64,000 nt of DNA, taken from assembly GCA_002897695.1 (NCBI GenBank), contig BDTG01000010.1, positions 1 through 64,000 of the forward strand. Direction: 5' to 3'. Positions 8,690 through 16,736 of this stretch are shown piece after piece (the first letter of the stretch is position 1; the number at the start of each line of letters is the position of its first letter). The position numbers were made by a program, and so were the translations under genes. The stretch is from a bacterium BMS3Abin14. Its GTDB lineage: Bacteria > BMS3Abin14. Under the pieces are notes generated by a model, which searched no databases, was not told where the DNA came from, and worked only from the letters and a program-made list of their open reading frames with translations.

Positions 8690-10899
8690 ACCACAAAAAG
8701 AAACTTAAACTGCTCCTGGCCTGTATTCTGGTATTAATGGCCACTCTTGTTGGATACAAGGTTTATCTCTTTATTTATGAAACGGATTACGAAGCGCTCA
8801 ACGCCGACCATATTGACCAGATCGAGGCCCGCCTCAAGGGTAAAGACACCTTCAAATTCGCCGTTGTCGGCAATATCAGGAATTCCATACGGATCTTCGA
8901 TGAGCGCATCATGCCCATGATCAGGGATAAGGGAGTGGATTTTATTATCTCGGCCGGAAACGCCGTGTACGACGGTGCGGAAGATAAATACCGGTTGCTG
9001 TACCGCGGATTGCAGAAACTGGGCATCCCGTACGTGCTGGCCGCCGGGCACAATGAGGTCGAAGATTTCGGAGCGAGCAAATTTTATCGACATTTCGGGC
9101 CGTATTTCTTTTCTTTCCATCTTGAAAACGCCTATTTCATCTTCCTTGATTCAACCGGTCAAACGTCGTGGAAATGGCAGATACGATGGTTGCAGCAGGA
9201 ATTGATGATGGCCGGAAAATATCCGTACCGGTTTGTGGTTCTGGGCCGTTCCCTGTTTCCTTTGCCGGGTTTTGATCCAGATGAAACCAGATATGTTCTG
9301 GAAAAAAACCTCAGCCGGAACCTGCAGAGCCTGTTCTCCCGGTACCGGGTAACGGCGGTTTTTTCGGCCGGCTATCCCACTTACCGTGAGACCGTTGCAC
9401 AAGGGGTCCGGTATTTCGTATCGGGTGGCGGCGGCGGGCTGCTTCTCGGGCAGGGAAAAGACCGTTACCAGTTTGTAAATGTGGAAGTGGGTCCGGACAA
9501 CGTAACCTGTGAAAACGTGGCCGCCCCCCACCGGCCAGGTACGTTGGGCTACCAGTTGGAGACCCTGGGGCTTTTCCTGCACTCCTTATTTTACATCAGC
9601 CTGTTTAACTTTCTGGCGGCCCTTGGTGTCATCAGCCTCATCGCCCTGAAGGTATACTCGCTGATTATCCGCCAGGAGCACCTGTACCGTGATTTCAGTA
9701 TTGATGAAGATGCACTCTCAAAATCACCGCTTCGCGTGGCCATGTTCACCAACAATTACCTTCCGTTTATCGGCGGAGTGCCCCTCTCCATTGACCGGCT
9801 TCATCGAGGGCTCGTTCAGCTGGATGCGGCGGCGGTGAAGGTTTTCGCGCCAACCTATCCGCAAGAATGGCCGGACCCCGGGGATGGCAGTGTCTTCCGG
9901 TGTCCCGCACTTTTTTATGCCCATTTGAACAACTCTCCAGTTGCCAATATCTTTTCCCGAAAAATTGACATGGTTTTTAAAACCTTTGACTGCGACCTGG
10001 TTCATGTCCACCATCCTTTCTGGCTTGGCCGGAAAGGAATGCGGCTTGCCAGGAAATACGGGATACCGGTGGTTTTCACCTATCACACCCGGCTGGAACG
10101 CTATATGAATTATATCCCTCTACCGGGTACGGTTCTAAAAAGCCTTGCCGCCCATTTCCTGATCAAGCACTTTGCCAACAGGTGCGATGCTATTATCACA
10201 CCCACGTCCTCCACGGAGGAATATCTGAGGAACCTTGGCGTCAGCGCCCTGATCGAAACGATTCCCACCGGTATCAACATCGGGGATTATAAGCGCTGGT
10301 CTCCACAACAGGTTCAGGCTTTGCGGAGTAAATATGCCCCCTCAGGCGAACGCCTTTTGATCAGCGTTTCACGAATGGCGAAAGAGAAAAATCTCGATTT
10401 TTTAATCGACGGGCTGGCGAAAGTGAAAAGTCGGACACACACACCGTTTAAATGCCTGCTGGTGGGAGACGGTCCTGAAAAAAGCCGGCTTGAGGAAAAA
10501 GTTGCCAGCCTTGGCATGGATGACCGGGTTGTTTTTGCCGGGAATGTGGAGCCGCATGGGGTTGTCGGCTGTTACCTGGCCGCCGACCTTTTCGTGTTTG
10601 CCTCGACCTCCGAGACGCAGGGAATGGTTTTGCTGGAAGCCATGGCCGGTGGTTGTCCGGTAGTGGCGGTGCGAGCCAGCGGCGTCTACGACGTGGTCAA
10701 AGACGGCTACAATGGATTCAAGGTTGCGGAAAGTACCGAGAGCTGGGCCGAAGCGGTTGCAAATCTTTTAGAGGACGGTCAACAGCTATCGGTCTTGTCC
10801 GGGAACAGCCTGGTATTTGCCGAGGACTATTCCATGGAAAAAATCACGGAAAAGGTCTTAAGACTTTATCGGCGGGTAGTTGTCCTCGCTCAATCATAA
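8686..10899 (+). CDS. Membrane fusion: degenerate calcineurin-like phosphoesterase and GT4 glycosyltransferase
   Basis: 737 residues. A helix at about 8-29 anchors the chain. Residues about 55-265 have the order of a calcineurin-like metallophosphoesterase, but its metal ligands are altered: GNIRNS replaces the first GDxH-like motif, GNAVYDG replaces GDxxxxG, GHNE replaces GNH[DE], and no GHxH is visible. A second helix lies near 300-325. Residues about 348-737 are a GT4 (GT-B) glycosyltransferase: RVAMFTNNYLPFIGGVPLSI, DLVHVHHPF, SRMAKEKNLDFLI, LVGDGPE and the ETQGMVLLEAMAGG donor site. It closes the lipid operon and probably glycosylates a lipid at the membrane. The phosphoesterase half may be a binding domain. 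Donor and acceptor are unknown. Confidence 0.82.
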   Translation: MNHKKKLKLLLACILVLMATLVGYKVYLFIYETDYEALNADHIDQIEARLKGKDTFKFAVVGNIRNSIRIFDERIMPMIRDKGVDFIISAGNAVYDGAEDKYRLLYRGLQKLGIPYVLAAGHNEVEDFGASKFYRHFGPYFFSFHLENAYFIFLDSTGQTSWKWQIRWLQQELMMAGKYPYRFVVLGRSLFPLPGFDPDETRYVLEKNLSRNLQSLFSRYRVTAVFSAGYPTYRETVAQGVRYFVSGGGGGLLLGQGKDRYQFVNVEVGPDNVTCENVAAPHRPGTLGYQLETLGLFLHSLFYISLFNFLAALGVISLIALKVYSLIIRQEHLYRDFSIDEDALSKSPLRVAMFTNNYLPFIGGVPLSIDRLHRGLVQLDAAAVKVFAPTYPQEWPDPGDGSVFRCPALFYAHLNNSPVANIFSRKIDMVFKTFDCDLVHVHHPFWLGRKGMRLARKYGIPVVFTYHTRLERYMNYIPLPGTVLKSLAAHFLIKHFANRCDAIITPTSSTEEYLRNLGVSALIETIPTGINIGDYKRWSPQQVQALRSKYAPSGERLLISVSRMAKEKNLDFLIDGLAKVKSRTHTPFKCLLVGDGPEKSRLEEKVASLGMDDRVVFAGNVEPHGVVGCYLAADLFVFASTSETQGMVLLEAMAGGCPVVAVRASGVYDVVKDGYNGFKVAESTESWAEAVANLLEDGQQLSVLSGNSLVFAEDYSMEKITEKVLRLYRRVVVLAQS

Positions 10900-10996
10900 A
10901 ACAGTTGATATCGCATGTTGACTTTGGAACTGATTGGTTGAATTTTCCTACAAAACATATTTTTATGGCAGGAACAATTTGTCAGATGGTGGTGCA

Positions 10997-11680
10997 ATGA
11001 GAATATTAATCGTCGATGATGAGCAGTCCTTATTGGATCAACTCAAGCGCGCACTTGAAGGTCAGCGCTACGTGGTTGAGACCGCACTGGATGGCGAAGA
11101 GGCTCTGGACAGGTTGTTTGAAACCACGTTCGACTTGATCATTCTGGATATCATGTTGACGAAACGGGACGGGCTGTCTGTCCTGCGGGAAATCCGACAG
11201 GCTGGCATGACCTCGCCCGTTCTCATGCTGACAGCCAGGGGGGAAATCGGCGACAGGATCAAGGGGCTCGATCTGGGCGCTGATGACTATCTGGCCAAAC
11301 CATTTTCGCTGGATGAGTTGCTGGCACGCATCCGCGCCCTGTTCAGGCGGTCCGGCAGCCAGGCTGATTCGGTGCTGCAGGTCCGGGATCTGCAGCTCGA
11401 TACCGTAAGCCGCGAAGTGACCAAAGGAAGCAGATCAGTGGATCTGACCGCCAGGGAGTTCTCCATTCTGGAATTTCTTCTCTACAACAAAAACAGAGCC
11501 GTGTCGCGTTTCAACCTGGCTGAACATGTTTGGGGAGACACCTTTGATCCCTTCAGCATGTCGAATTTTATGGATGTCCATATTAAAAACCTGCGGCGAA
11601 AGATTGGAGATTCCGGTCCCGGCACCATCATCCGGACCATTCGTGGCATAGGGTATATTATCAAGGATGAAGCAGGATGA
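10997..11680 (+). CDS. OmpR/PhoB-family response regulator
   Basis: 227 residues. The receiver domain (1-115) has the acidic pair Asp7-Asp8, phospho-acceptor Asp51 in LIILDIMLTKRDG, the Thr of MLTARGE and Lys in YLAKPF. The C-terminal winged helix (about 128-225) contains LTAREFSILEFLLYNKNRAVSR and the recognition region ending VDVHIKNLRRKIG-like sequence, typical of OmpR/PhoB. ATG 10997 begins the conserved MRILIVDDE; the open frame extends upstream but without homology. It follows the lipid operon by about 100 bases and overlaps the kinase gene by ATGA. The pair probably controls the envelope-lipid genes, which is inference from position. Confidence 0.92.
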   Translation: MRILIVDDEQSLLDQLKRALEGQRYVVETALDGEEALDRLFETTFDLIILDIMLTKRDGLSVLREIRQAGMTSPVLMLTARGEIGDRIKGLDLGADDYLAKPFSLDELLARIRALFRRSGSQADSVLQVRDLQLDTVSREVTKGSRSVDLTAREFSILEFLLYNKNRAVSRFNLAEHVWGDTFDPFSMSNFMDVHIKNLRRKIGDSGPGTIIRTIRGIGYIIKDEAG

Positions 11681-13086
11681 CCGTTCGGCAAAAAATTTCC
11701 ATGTTGATCACAGCGGCCGGTTTTTTATCCAGCTTGGTGTTTTCCTGCATCATATTGTGGGAAACGATTGAACAACCGTTTCGAATTATTGATTCTGAGC
11801 TGGAAACCGTCGCCCAACGGGCTGTAAATATTGTTTTAAAAAGTGAGAAAAATAGCTGGGGAAAGGGGTATTCAATTCTGGATGACCCTTTGATTGTCGG
11901 CGATGATCGCTATTGGCTGAAGATTTATGATCAGAACACCGATCAGCTGGTTTACCAGTCTCATTTGGCTACACTGATAGATGTCCCGGAACCGGTGCCA
12001 GGTTCCAGTGCTACTGTCAGCGTCATCATCCCTCGAAAAAAAATCCATTTAGAGCAGGATCGCCGGAACGAGGTGACCTTCCGGATCAAAGGTTCCGAAA
12101 TTGTACTTGATGGGAGGACATTTCTGGTTTTTGTAGGCCGCCCCATGGAAAAACTTGAAGAAGAAATATGGGGTATCATTATCGGAGTTGTCAGCGGGCT
12201 CGTGTTTTCAGTGCTGCTGCTGATGGCTATCAGCTATTTTGTTGCCGGGTTTATCCTGAAACCTGTCAGGATCATAAACGACCAGGCACGGGATATCACT
12301 GAAAAATACCTGCACCGGCGGATACCGGTAACCGGTGATCGTGACGAATTCAACGCACTGGCGCAAACCCTCAACCAGGTTTTTGACCGGCTGCAGCATG
12401 CCTTTTTACGGCAAAAGAGGCTGCTTGCCGACGCGTCACACGAATTGAAAACCCCACTGACCATGATGCGGCTGGCGCTGGATGAAATACGCTCAGCCCA
12501 CGGCGAAAATCCACCTGACCTGCAAGCGGAAAGCCATGCGCGGCTGACTGAGCAAGTGCTGCGCATGGAGCGGCTCGTGAAAAATCTTCTGGACCTGTCA
12601 TCGCTTGAAATCGAAGGCACCACAACAGAGGACCCGATAGCTGTGGATAAAATGTTGGAGTCGTTGATAGCTGATTATCGTTTTTTGGCTGATACGCGCA
12701 ATATTCAAATAGACATTCGTTTACCTGAGCAACCTGCCGTGAAAGGAAATGCGGAAAAGTTGAACCGGGCGTTTTCGAATATTCTGGACAATGCCATCAA
12801 GTATAACGTGGATGGCGGCCGGGTTGAAGTGGTCGGCGAACATTCCGCCACCGAACTGACGATAAGCGTAACCAACACGGGCCCGGGCATTGCCGAGGCT
12901 GAAATCGACAGGGTCTTTGAACAGTTTTATCGGGTCGAAAAATCCAGGTCGCTTCAGCACGGCGGCTCCGGCCTGGGGCTGGCAATCGTGAAGAGAATTG
13001 TCGAACTTCACGGCGGAAGAGTAAAACTGGAGAGCGAACAAGGGGTCTGGACCCGGGTAACGGTCTCTCTGCCTTCTGTTGGTTAA
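11677..13086 (+). CDS. Sensor histidine kinase, two-membrane-helix type
   Basis: 469 residues. An N-terminal helix (about 8-30), a periplasmic sensor loop of about 135 residues, a second helix (about 167-190), HAMP linker, then a HisKA domain with the phospho-acceptor His255 in ADASHELKTPLTMMR. The HATPase_c domain has the N box NILDNAIKYN, G1 TNTGPGIAE, F box FEQFYRVEKS and G2 GGSGLGLAIVKRI. All catalytic elements look intact. It starts within the ATGA overlap with the response regulator, so the two are made together. The signal is unknown; the periplasmic loop matches no domain I can name. Lipid-envelope stress is a reasonable guess because of the operon upstream. Confidence 0.92.
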   Translation: MTVRQKISMLITAAGFLSSLVFSCIILWETIEQPFRIIDSELETVAQRAVNIVLKSEKNSWGKGYSILDDPLIVGDDRYWLKIYDQNTDQLVYQSHLATLIDVPEPVPGSSATVSVIIPRKKIHLEQDRRNEVTFRIKGSEIVLDGRTFLVFVGRPMEKLEEEIWGIIIGVVSGLVFSVLLLMAISYFVAGFILKPVRIINDQARDITEKYLHRRIPVTGDRDEFNALAQTLNQVFDRLQHAFLRQKRLLADASHELKTPLTMMRLALDEIRSAHGENPPDLQAESHARLTEQVLRMERLVKNLLDLSSLEIEGTTTEDPIAVDKMLESLIADYRFLADTRNIQIDIRLPEQPAVKGNAEKLNRAFSNILDNAIKYNVDGGRVEVVGEHSATELTISVTNTGPGIAEAEIDRVFEQFYRVEKSRSLQHGGSGLGLAIVKRIVELHGGRVKLESEQGVWTRVTVSLPSVG

Positions 13087-13302
13087 CATAGGGGAGCCAG
13101 GCAAGGGTGGGACAGCCTACAAGCGGCTGCACTGTGATGAAATAAGCAGGGTCTGAGATCTGGAGTCTAGCTGTTTTATCACGTTGGACCCTGGATGTTG
13201 GACACCGGGTTAAGGAACGCATTAGCCGGATAATCCCACATTATAATTTTCAGTGCCGGGTTATCAAGCGGAACAAGCATGAATGTTTGTCAATTTTTCT
13301 TC
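13087..13302. repeat. Intergenic region with dispersed repeat motifs
   Basis: Contains a CTGGAG/TTGGAC-type low-complexity tract (about 13156-13205) and one copy of a dispersed 20-base motif (13214-13233, GGAACGCATTAGCCGGATAA) that recurs near 19297, 20947 and, inverted, 26379. No gene is supported. Confidence 0.55.
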
Positions 13303-13331
13303 TTGATTTCCTTCCCATTCGCTACTAAATA
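13303..13331 (+). promoter_or_regulatory. Sigma-70-type promoter of FadR-family copy 2
   Basis: TTGATT (13303-13308), a 17-base spacer and TAAATA (13326-13331). Its sequence context CTTGATTTCC matches the promoter of copy 1 while the spacers differ, so the hexamers appear to be selectively kept. The untranslated leader would be about 80 bases. Confidence 0.6.
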
Positions 13332-13376
13332 ATTATTAAAGGCCTACTGGTGGGGCGCCTTTGGCCATGCCCTGTG

Positions 13377-13400
13377 TCAGCCTTTAAGCGGAAAGCCTGA
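13377..13400 (+). pseudogene. Fossil of the CDC48-gene 3' end upstream of regulator copy 2
   Basis: In frame it reads S-A-F-K-R-K-A-stop. The CDC48-type ATPase gene at 48536-50695 ends S-V-F-K-R-K-A-stop immediately upstream of regulator copy 3. Similarity continues past the stop codon (TGAGGTGGAATAT here, TGAAGGGGAATAT there) into the regulator. This indicates that copies 2 and 3 descend from one segment that already carried this junction. Confidence 0.6.
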
Positions 13401-13416
13401 GGTGGAATATTCCATG

Positions 13417-14181
13417 ATGTTCAAGCCGATCAAAAAGACGAGGGTGTACGAGGAGATCGTCGCAAAAGTGACCGAGATGATTAACAACGGCGTTCTCAAG
13501 GAGGGCGACCAGCTTCCGGGGGAGCGGGAGTTGGCGGAGACGTTCAGCGTAAGCAGATCGTCCCTTCGGGAAGCTCTCCGAACACTTGAGAGCCAGGGGT
13601 TTCTGGAAAGCCGGCAGGGAAACGGGACATACGTGGCCAGCCAGCCCGTTGAGCTGCTGGTGAAACCCTTTGCCTCTGTAATCCTTTCCGAAAAAGATGC
13701 GCAGAGTGAACTGTTCGAGATGCGGCGGTTAATAGAACCTCAGGTCGCCTATCTGGCTGCCGAACGGGCCACATCTGAAGAGATTGACCAGATGGAAAAG
13801 ATCCTTGCCGATCAGGAATCGCAGGTTGCCGGTGGAGGGACAGGCACGGATGTTGATAAGGCGTTCCATTACGCGCTGGCGGAGGCGACAAAAAACAGGA
13901 TTCTTCTGCGTATGATGGACGCCGCCATGGAGTTTTTCAGCGAGAGTCGTGATAACTACCTGCAGATAAAGGGAAGGCCGGAAAAATCCCTTGTTCGTCA
14001 CAAAGAGATGCTCAACGCCATTAAAGCGGGGAATAAGAAGCGCGCGGCCGGTATAATGCGTGAGCACCTCGAAGATATCGAGAGCAGTCTGTTTGAGGTA
14101 AAAGACAGGAAAATCTCGGCGAAGTCCGTCGGTAGAAGCAGCAGCCCCGCAGTTAATAAAGAACGGTCATTCCCATCATAG
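13417..14181 (+). CDS. FadR/GntR-family transcriptional regulator, paralogue 2 of 3
   Basis: 254 residues from the ATG starting MFKPIKKT; GTG 13402 and ATG 13414 are alternative starts. The winged helix (residues 1-75) keeps the recognition segment SVSRSSLREALRTLESQGFLES unchanged from the copies at 1540 and 50713, so all three should read the same operator. The FCD domain (about 95-225) differs at more positions (AQSELFEMRRLIEP, EEIDQMEKILADQESQVAGG), perhaps reflecting another ligand. The C-terminal 26-residue tail is unique, and its last codons lie inside the terminator hairpin. It is monocistronic: its own promoter upstream, terminator downstream, and a convergent lipoprotein gene. No obvious target operon is adjacent, so it may act in trans. 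Confidence 0.9.
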   Translation: MFKPIKKTRVYEEIVAKVTEMINNGVLKEGDQLPGERELAETFSVSRSSLREALRTLESQGFLESRQGNGTYVASQPVELLVKPFASVILSEKDAQSELFEMRRLIEPQVAYLAAERATSEEIDQMEKILADQESQVAGGGTGTDVDKAFHYALAEATKNRILLRMMDAAMEFFSESRDNYLQIKGRPEKSLVRHKEMLNAIKAGNKKRAAGIMREHLEDIESSLFEVKDRKISAKSVGRSSSPAVNKERSFPS

Positions 14182-14217
14182 GGGGAATAACCGTTCTTTC
14201 AAGGGTGCTTTTTTTAC
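14158..14217 (+). terminator. Rho-independent terminator overlapping the regulator stop codon
   Basis: A long stem pairs AAAGAACGGTCATTCCC (14158-14174) with GGGGAATAACCGTTCTTT (14182-14199), followed by TTTTTTT at about 14210. The TAG stop of the regulator lies in the loop and 3' arm, so the coding 3' end forms half of the hairpin. Confidence 0.8.
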
Positions 14218-14238
14218 CTGTCGAAAATCGATCCGGTG

Positions 14239-15234
14239 TTACTGAACGATATAAGGCATTCCCCAGGCAGTGGAGTTGTAGGGCGCTTCAAGCTGGGCGA
14301 AGGTTGCCGAATCGATGACGTCCACGGCCGCGAAATGCCGTCCCCTGCACGGTCCTATCGTGTAGGTCCGGCTGTAGATCCCGTCTCCCGCGGTTATGTC
14401 TCCATTAGTCCCGTCATCGAACATCACGTCTCTTATTCTTTTCCCAAAGAGCCCGGGTCCCGGGCGGTGAAGAAAGACGAACTGCGCCGGGTTGAAACCG
14501 GAGGTGGATGAATTTTCCACCTGGACCTCCACCAACACCTCTTCGCCGGTGGAAAATGTGGGAATTTCCCCCGGGACCTCGAAGAGATTATCGGGGGCGT
14601 CGGTTTCCCACACTGTCTCTCCGTTAACCAATGCGCCGAACCATGTTATCTCGACGGTCTGCTGGTCCATGTTGGTCAGGTTAATATCCACAGGGGAGAT
14701 TTCCGTTAATTTCCAACCTGCGGGCGTCCTGGCGAATTGAGCATGACGCACAGCTGTGTCCTCGAAGGGCTTGCCCCATAGAACCAGGGTGTCGCCGACA
14801 TCATCGGCGATAAAGAAGGTCCCCTCGAGGAAGTGGGTTACCGATACGGAGGCCGTGTCGCCGACGATTGAGATGTCGATATCTTTTTGCACCAGGTTGA
14901 CATCCCCCCTCCACCAGAAACGCGGCAGGCTGGCCGCTGTCCCTTCCTCGGCGGAGAGGGATTGAAGGGATACCACCCCGGTATAAGGGACTGCCTGGGC
15001 CTGGGCTGCGGCCTCCTCATCTTCGCTGGTGTCCGTAAGATCGGTCCCGAAGAGCCCCGATGATTCCATCTCACCGACAATCGCCGCCTGATCGGCCGAC
15101 ATGGGCTGGGTCGATTCGGTCGTGCCGCCGCATCCCGCCGCCAGGAAGCCCAGGAGGCCCAGGAGGGAAATTGACGCCAGTGTCAGAGACACACACGGTC
15201 TTTTGCCATGGAAAACCGCCTTGATACCATCCAT
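14239..15234 (-). CDS. Secreted lipoprotein of unknown function
   Basis: 331 residues from ATG 15234, chosen for the AAAGGAG ribosome site; an upstream in-frame ATG at 15288 has none. The N-terminus is a lipoprotein signal: positive residues, a hydrophobic stretch, then the lipobox LAAGC with the modified Cys near residue 35. After a Thr/Ser/Glu-rich linker, the mature region is largely beta, with WWRGDVNLVQKDIDISIVGDTASVSVTHFLEGTFFI-like segments and a C-terminal part (about 230-331) resembling an Ig-like or calcium-dependent fold: FDDGTNGDITAGDGIYSRTYTIG. The DGTxGDxxxxDGxYSR motif is common in choice-of-anchor and fibronectin-like secreted proteins. No enzyme function is visible. It is likely surface or periplasmic and transcribed alone. 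Confidence 0.75.
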   Translation of the reverse strand: MDGIKAVFHGKRPCVSLTLASISLLGLLGFLAAGCGGTTESTQPMSADQAAIVGEMESSGLFGTDLTDTSEDEEAAAQAQAVPYTGVVSLQSLSAEEGTAASLPRFWWRGDVNLVQKDIDISIVGDTASVSVTHFLEGTFFIADDVGDTLVLWGKPFEDTAVRHAQFARTPAGWKLTEISPVDINLTNMDQQTVEITWFGALVNGETVWETDAPDNLFEVPGEIPTFSTGEEVLVEVQVENSSTSGFNPAQFVFLHRPGPGLFGKRIRDVMFDDGTNGDITAGDGIYSRTYTIGPCRGRHFAAVDVIDSATFAQLEAPYNSTAWGMPYIVQ

Positions 15235-15422
15235 CTTTTTCTCCTTTCCCTTTTTGACAACTTTTTTTTCGCGCAGGGTTCTGAACATGAAGACACGCGT
15301 GAAAGGAAAAGGTTTAAAAGTAAATCCCCATTGGATCGTTTCAGGGGGGTCATGCCCCTTGATAATATGCCATGCGAAAGGATATGTATCTGATTGCGGC
15401 CGGGTTATGGAACCCGTCGTTT

Positions 15423-15980
15423 TCAGCCTGTGGTACGCTCTTCGTAGCGTTCCACCATCTGCCGGTAACGGCTCACGAAATCGGCAGGCACCGACCCTTC
15501 AGCCCGGCGGTAGGCGGTCAGTATCCCCGGCCGCATGTCTTCGGGGAGAATCCGTTCGGAGAGCGGGTAGAGTATGTTGTCCTCCTTGTTGATATGATCA
15601 CGCAACAGGGCTGCGTAGCCTCGGGCATTCTCGAGGATTGCCGTCTCCTGCCCTTTATTTCCAGCCAGCGCCTTTGTGGCTGCCTGTTCCAGACCCCGGA
15701 CGAAGGCGCGTCCCTGGTCATGCTCCATGAGCATGGCAGCCACTGGAGAGTTGTCTTTCGGCATGCCGTTTTTAATCAGAGCGGTGAAAAGGGTGTCTTC
15801 CTCCTTGGCATGGTGAAAACGATCGGCGTAGTGGCGGATGAAGTCCACCGCGTCGAGAAAAAACTGCCAATCGGTAAAACGCCCCTGTCCCACGAGTTCG
15901 GTGTTCCTTTCAACAAGGGCGATCATGCGCAGGATCAGCTGATGTTCTTCCACCAACACCTTTGTCACGTCCGTTTTCAT
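15423..15980 (-). CDS. Hemerythrin-domain protein
   Basis: 185 residues forming the four-helix hemerythrin fold. Candidate di-iron ligands are His13 (EEHQL), the HYADRFHHAKEED segment around 50-60, His in MEHDQGRAF near 86, and HINKEDNILYP near 128. Such proteins bind oxygen, nitric oxide or iron and in anaerobes often protect against oxygen or NO. It is the last gene of a three-gene operon, two bases downstream of an Fe-S protein gene and behind a perfect palindrome at 16737. The context supports a redox or nitrosative stress role. Confidence 0.86.
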   Translation of the reverse strand: MKTDVTKVLVEEHQLILRMIALVERNTELVGQGRFTDWQFFLDAVDFIRHYADRFHHAKEEDTLFTALIKNGMPKDNSPVAAMLMEHDQGRAFVRGLEQAATKALAGNKGQETAILENARGYAALLRDHINKEDNILYPLSERILPEDMRPGILTAYRRAEGSVPADFVSRYRQMVERYEERTTG

Positions 15981-15982
15981 TG

Positions 15983-16438
15983 TCAGTTCCTCAGTCCACC
16001 GTCCACACCAACGACCACGACTTCCAGGGGAACGTCCTTGCCCGAGGCGGAGATCGCTTGCTGGACCACTGCCACCAATCCGCGACAGCAGGGAACTTCC
16101 ATGATCGACACCGTGACCGAGCGGATATCATTCTGCTGAAACATGGCGGTCAGCTTCTCGATGTAGGGTGCACAGTCGTCGAGCTTGGGGCAGGCGTTGA
16201 CCAGCGTCCGTCCTTTCAGGAAGTCGCGATGGAAATCAGCGTAGGCGAAGGGGACGCAGTCGGCGGCGATCAGCAGGTCGGAATCCTGAAGCCATGGCGC
16301 GGTGGGCGGCACCAGGGTTAGCTGGGTCGGCCATTGCCGCAGCTCAGACTGAAGGGCACCGGTTTCCGGCTGTTCGGTTGCGGGACGGTCGATGGTTCGC
16401 ATGCTGGAACCCGGGCATCCACAGGGCAGATCACTCAT
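15983..16438 (-). CDS. Cysteine-rich Fe-S protein (CPKLDD type)
   Basis: 151 residues. Cysteines lie in an N-terminal PCGCPG motif, in AADCVPFAY near residue 60, in NACPKLDDCAPY near 83 and in EVPCCRGL near 117. The order DCVPFAYxxFHxxFLKGR, CPKLDD and MEVPCCxGL is seen in uncharacterised iron-sulfur proteins of strict anaerobes, often annotated only as 4Fe-4S binding. A role in electron transfer or stress detoxification is inferred. The start ATG overlaps the stop of the upstream gene by four bases, so translation is coupled. It is flanked by hemerythrin downstream. Name and function are unproven. Confidence 0.75.
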   Translation of the reverse strand: MSDLPCGCPGSSMRTIDRPATEQPETGALQSELRQWPTQLTLVPPTAPWLQDSDLLIAADCVPFAYADFHRDFLKGRTLVNACPKLDDCAPYIEKLTAMFQQNDIRSVTVSIMEVPCCRGLVAVVQQAISASGKDVPLEVVVVGVDGGLRN

Positions 16439-16695
16439 AATGTACCTCCTGAATGGGTTGATGGTTGCTGTTGCTGTTGGTTTTTGGTGTCCAGATAATC
16501 GTTGATCTGTTTCTCGATCTTCGCTTCGGCTTCCTCGCCGAGGGCGTGGATGGATACCACGTCCTTGAGCAGGCAGATACCGACTCCGCATTCGACACAG
16601 CCGATCTCGTAGCGGTTGAGGATATCCCCTATGTGGGGGTAGTTTTTGACCACGTTCTGGATCTGTTCCTCGCCTAGATTGTTAACAAGTTTCAT
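16435..16695 (-). CDS. Small DUF1858-like cysteine protein
   Basis: 86 residues, mostly helical. The core KNYPHIGDILNRYEIGCVECGVGICLLKDVV resembles DUF1858/ScdA N-terminal domains, which sense or help repair Fe-S clusters in oxidative or nitrosative stress proteins. Three cysteines form CxxCxxxxC at about 33-40, unusual for DUF1858 and suggestive of a metal site. The C-terminus is a Gln-rich tail (QQQQQP). It is the first gene of the hemerythrin operon, 40 bases downstream of the palindromic candidate operator. Confidence 0.68.
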   Translation of the reverse strand: MKLVNNLGEEQIQNVVKNYPHIGDILNRYEIGCVECGVGICLLKDVVSIHALGEEAEAKIEKQINDYLDTKNQQQQQPSTHSGGTL

Positions 16696-16736
16696 TGTTT
16701 ATCTCCCTATCGTTGTCTACAATATAACTATGATTT

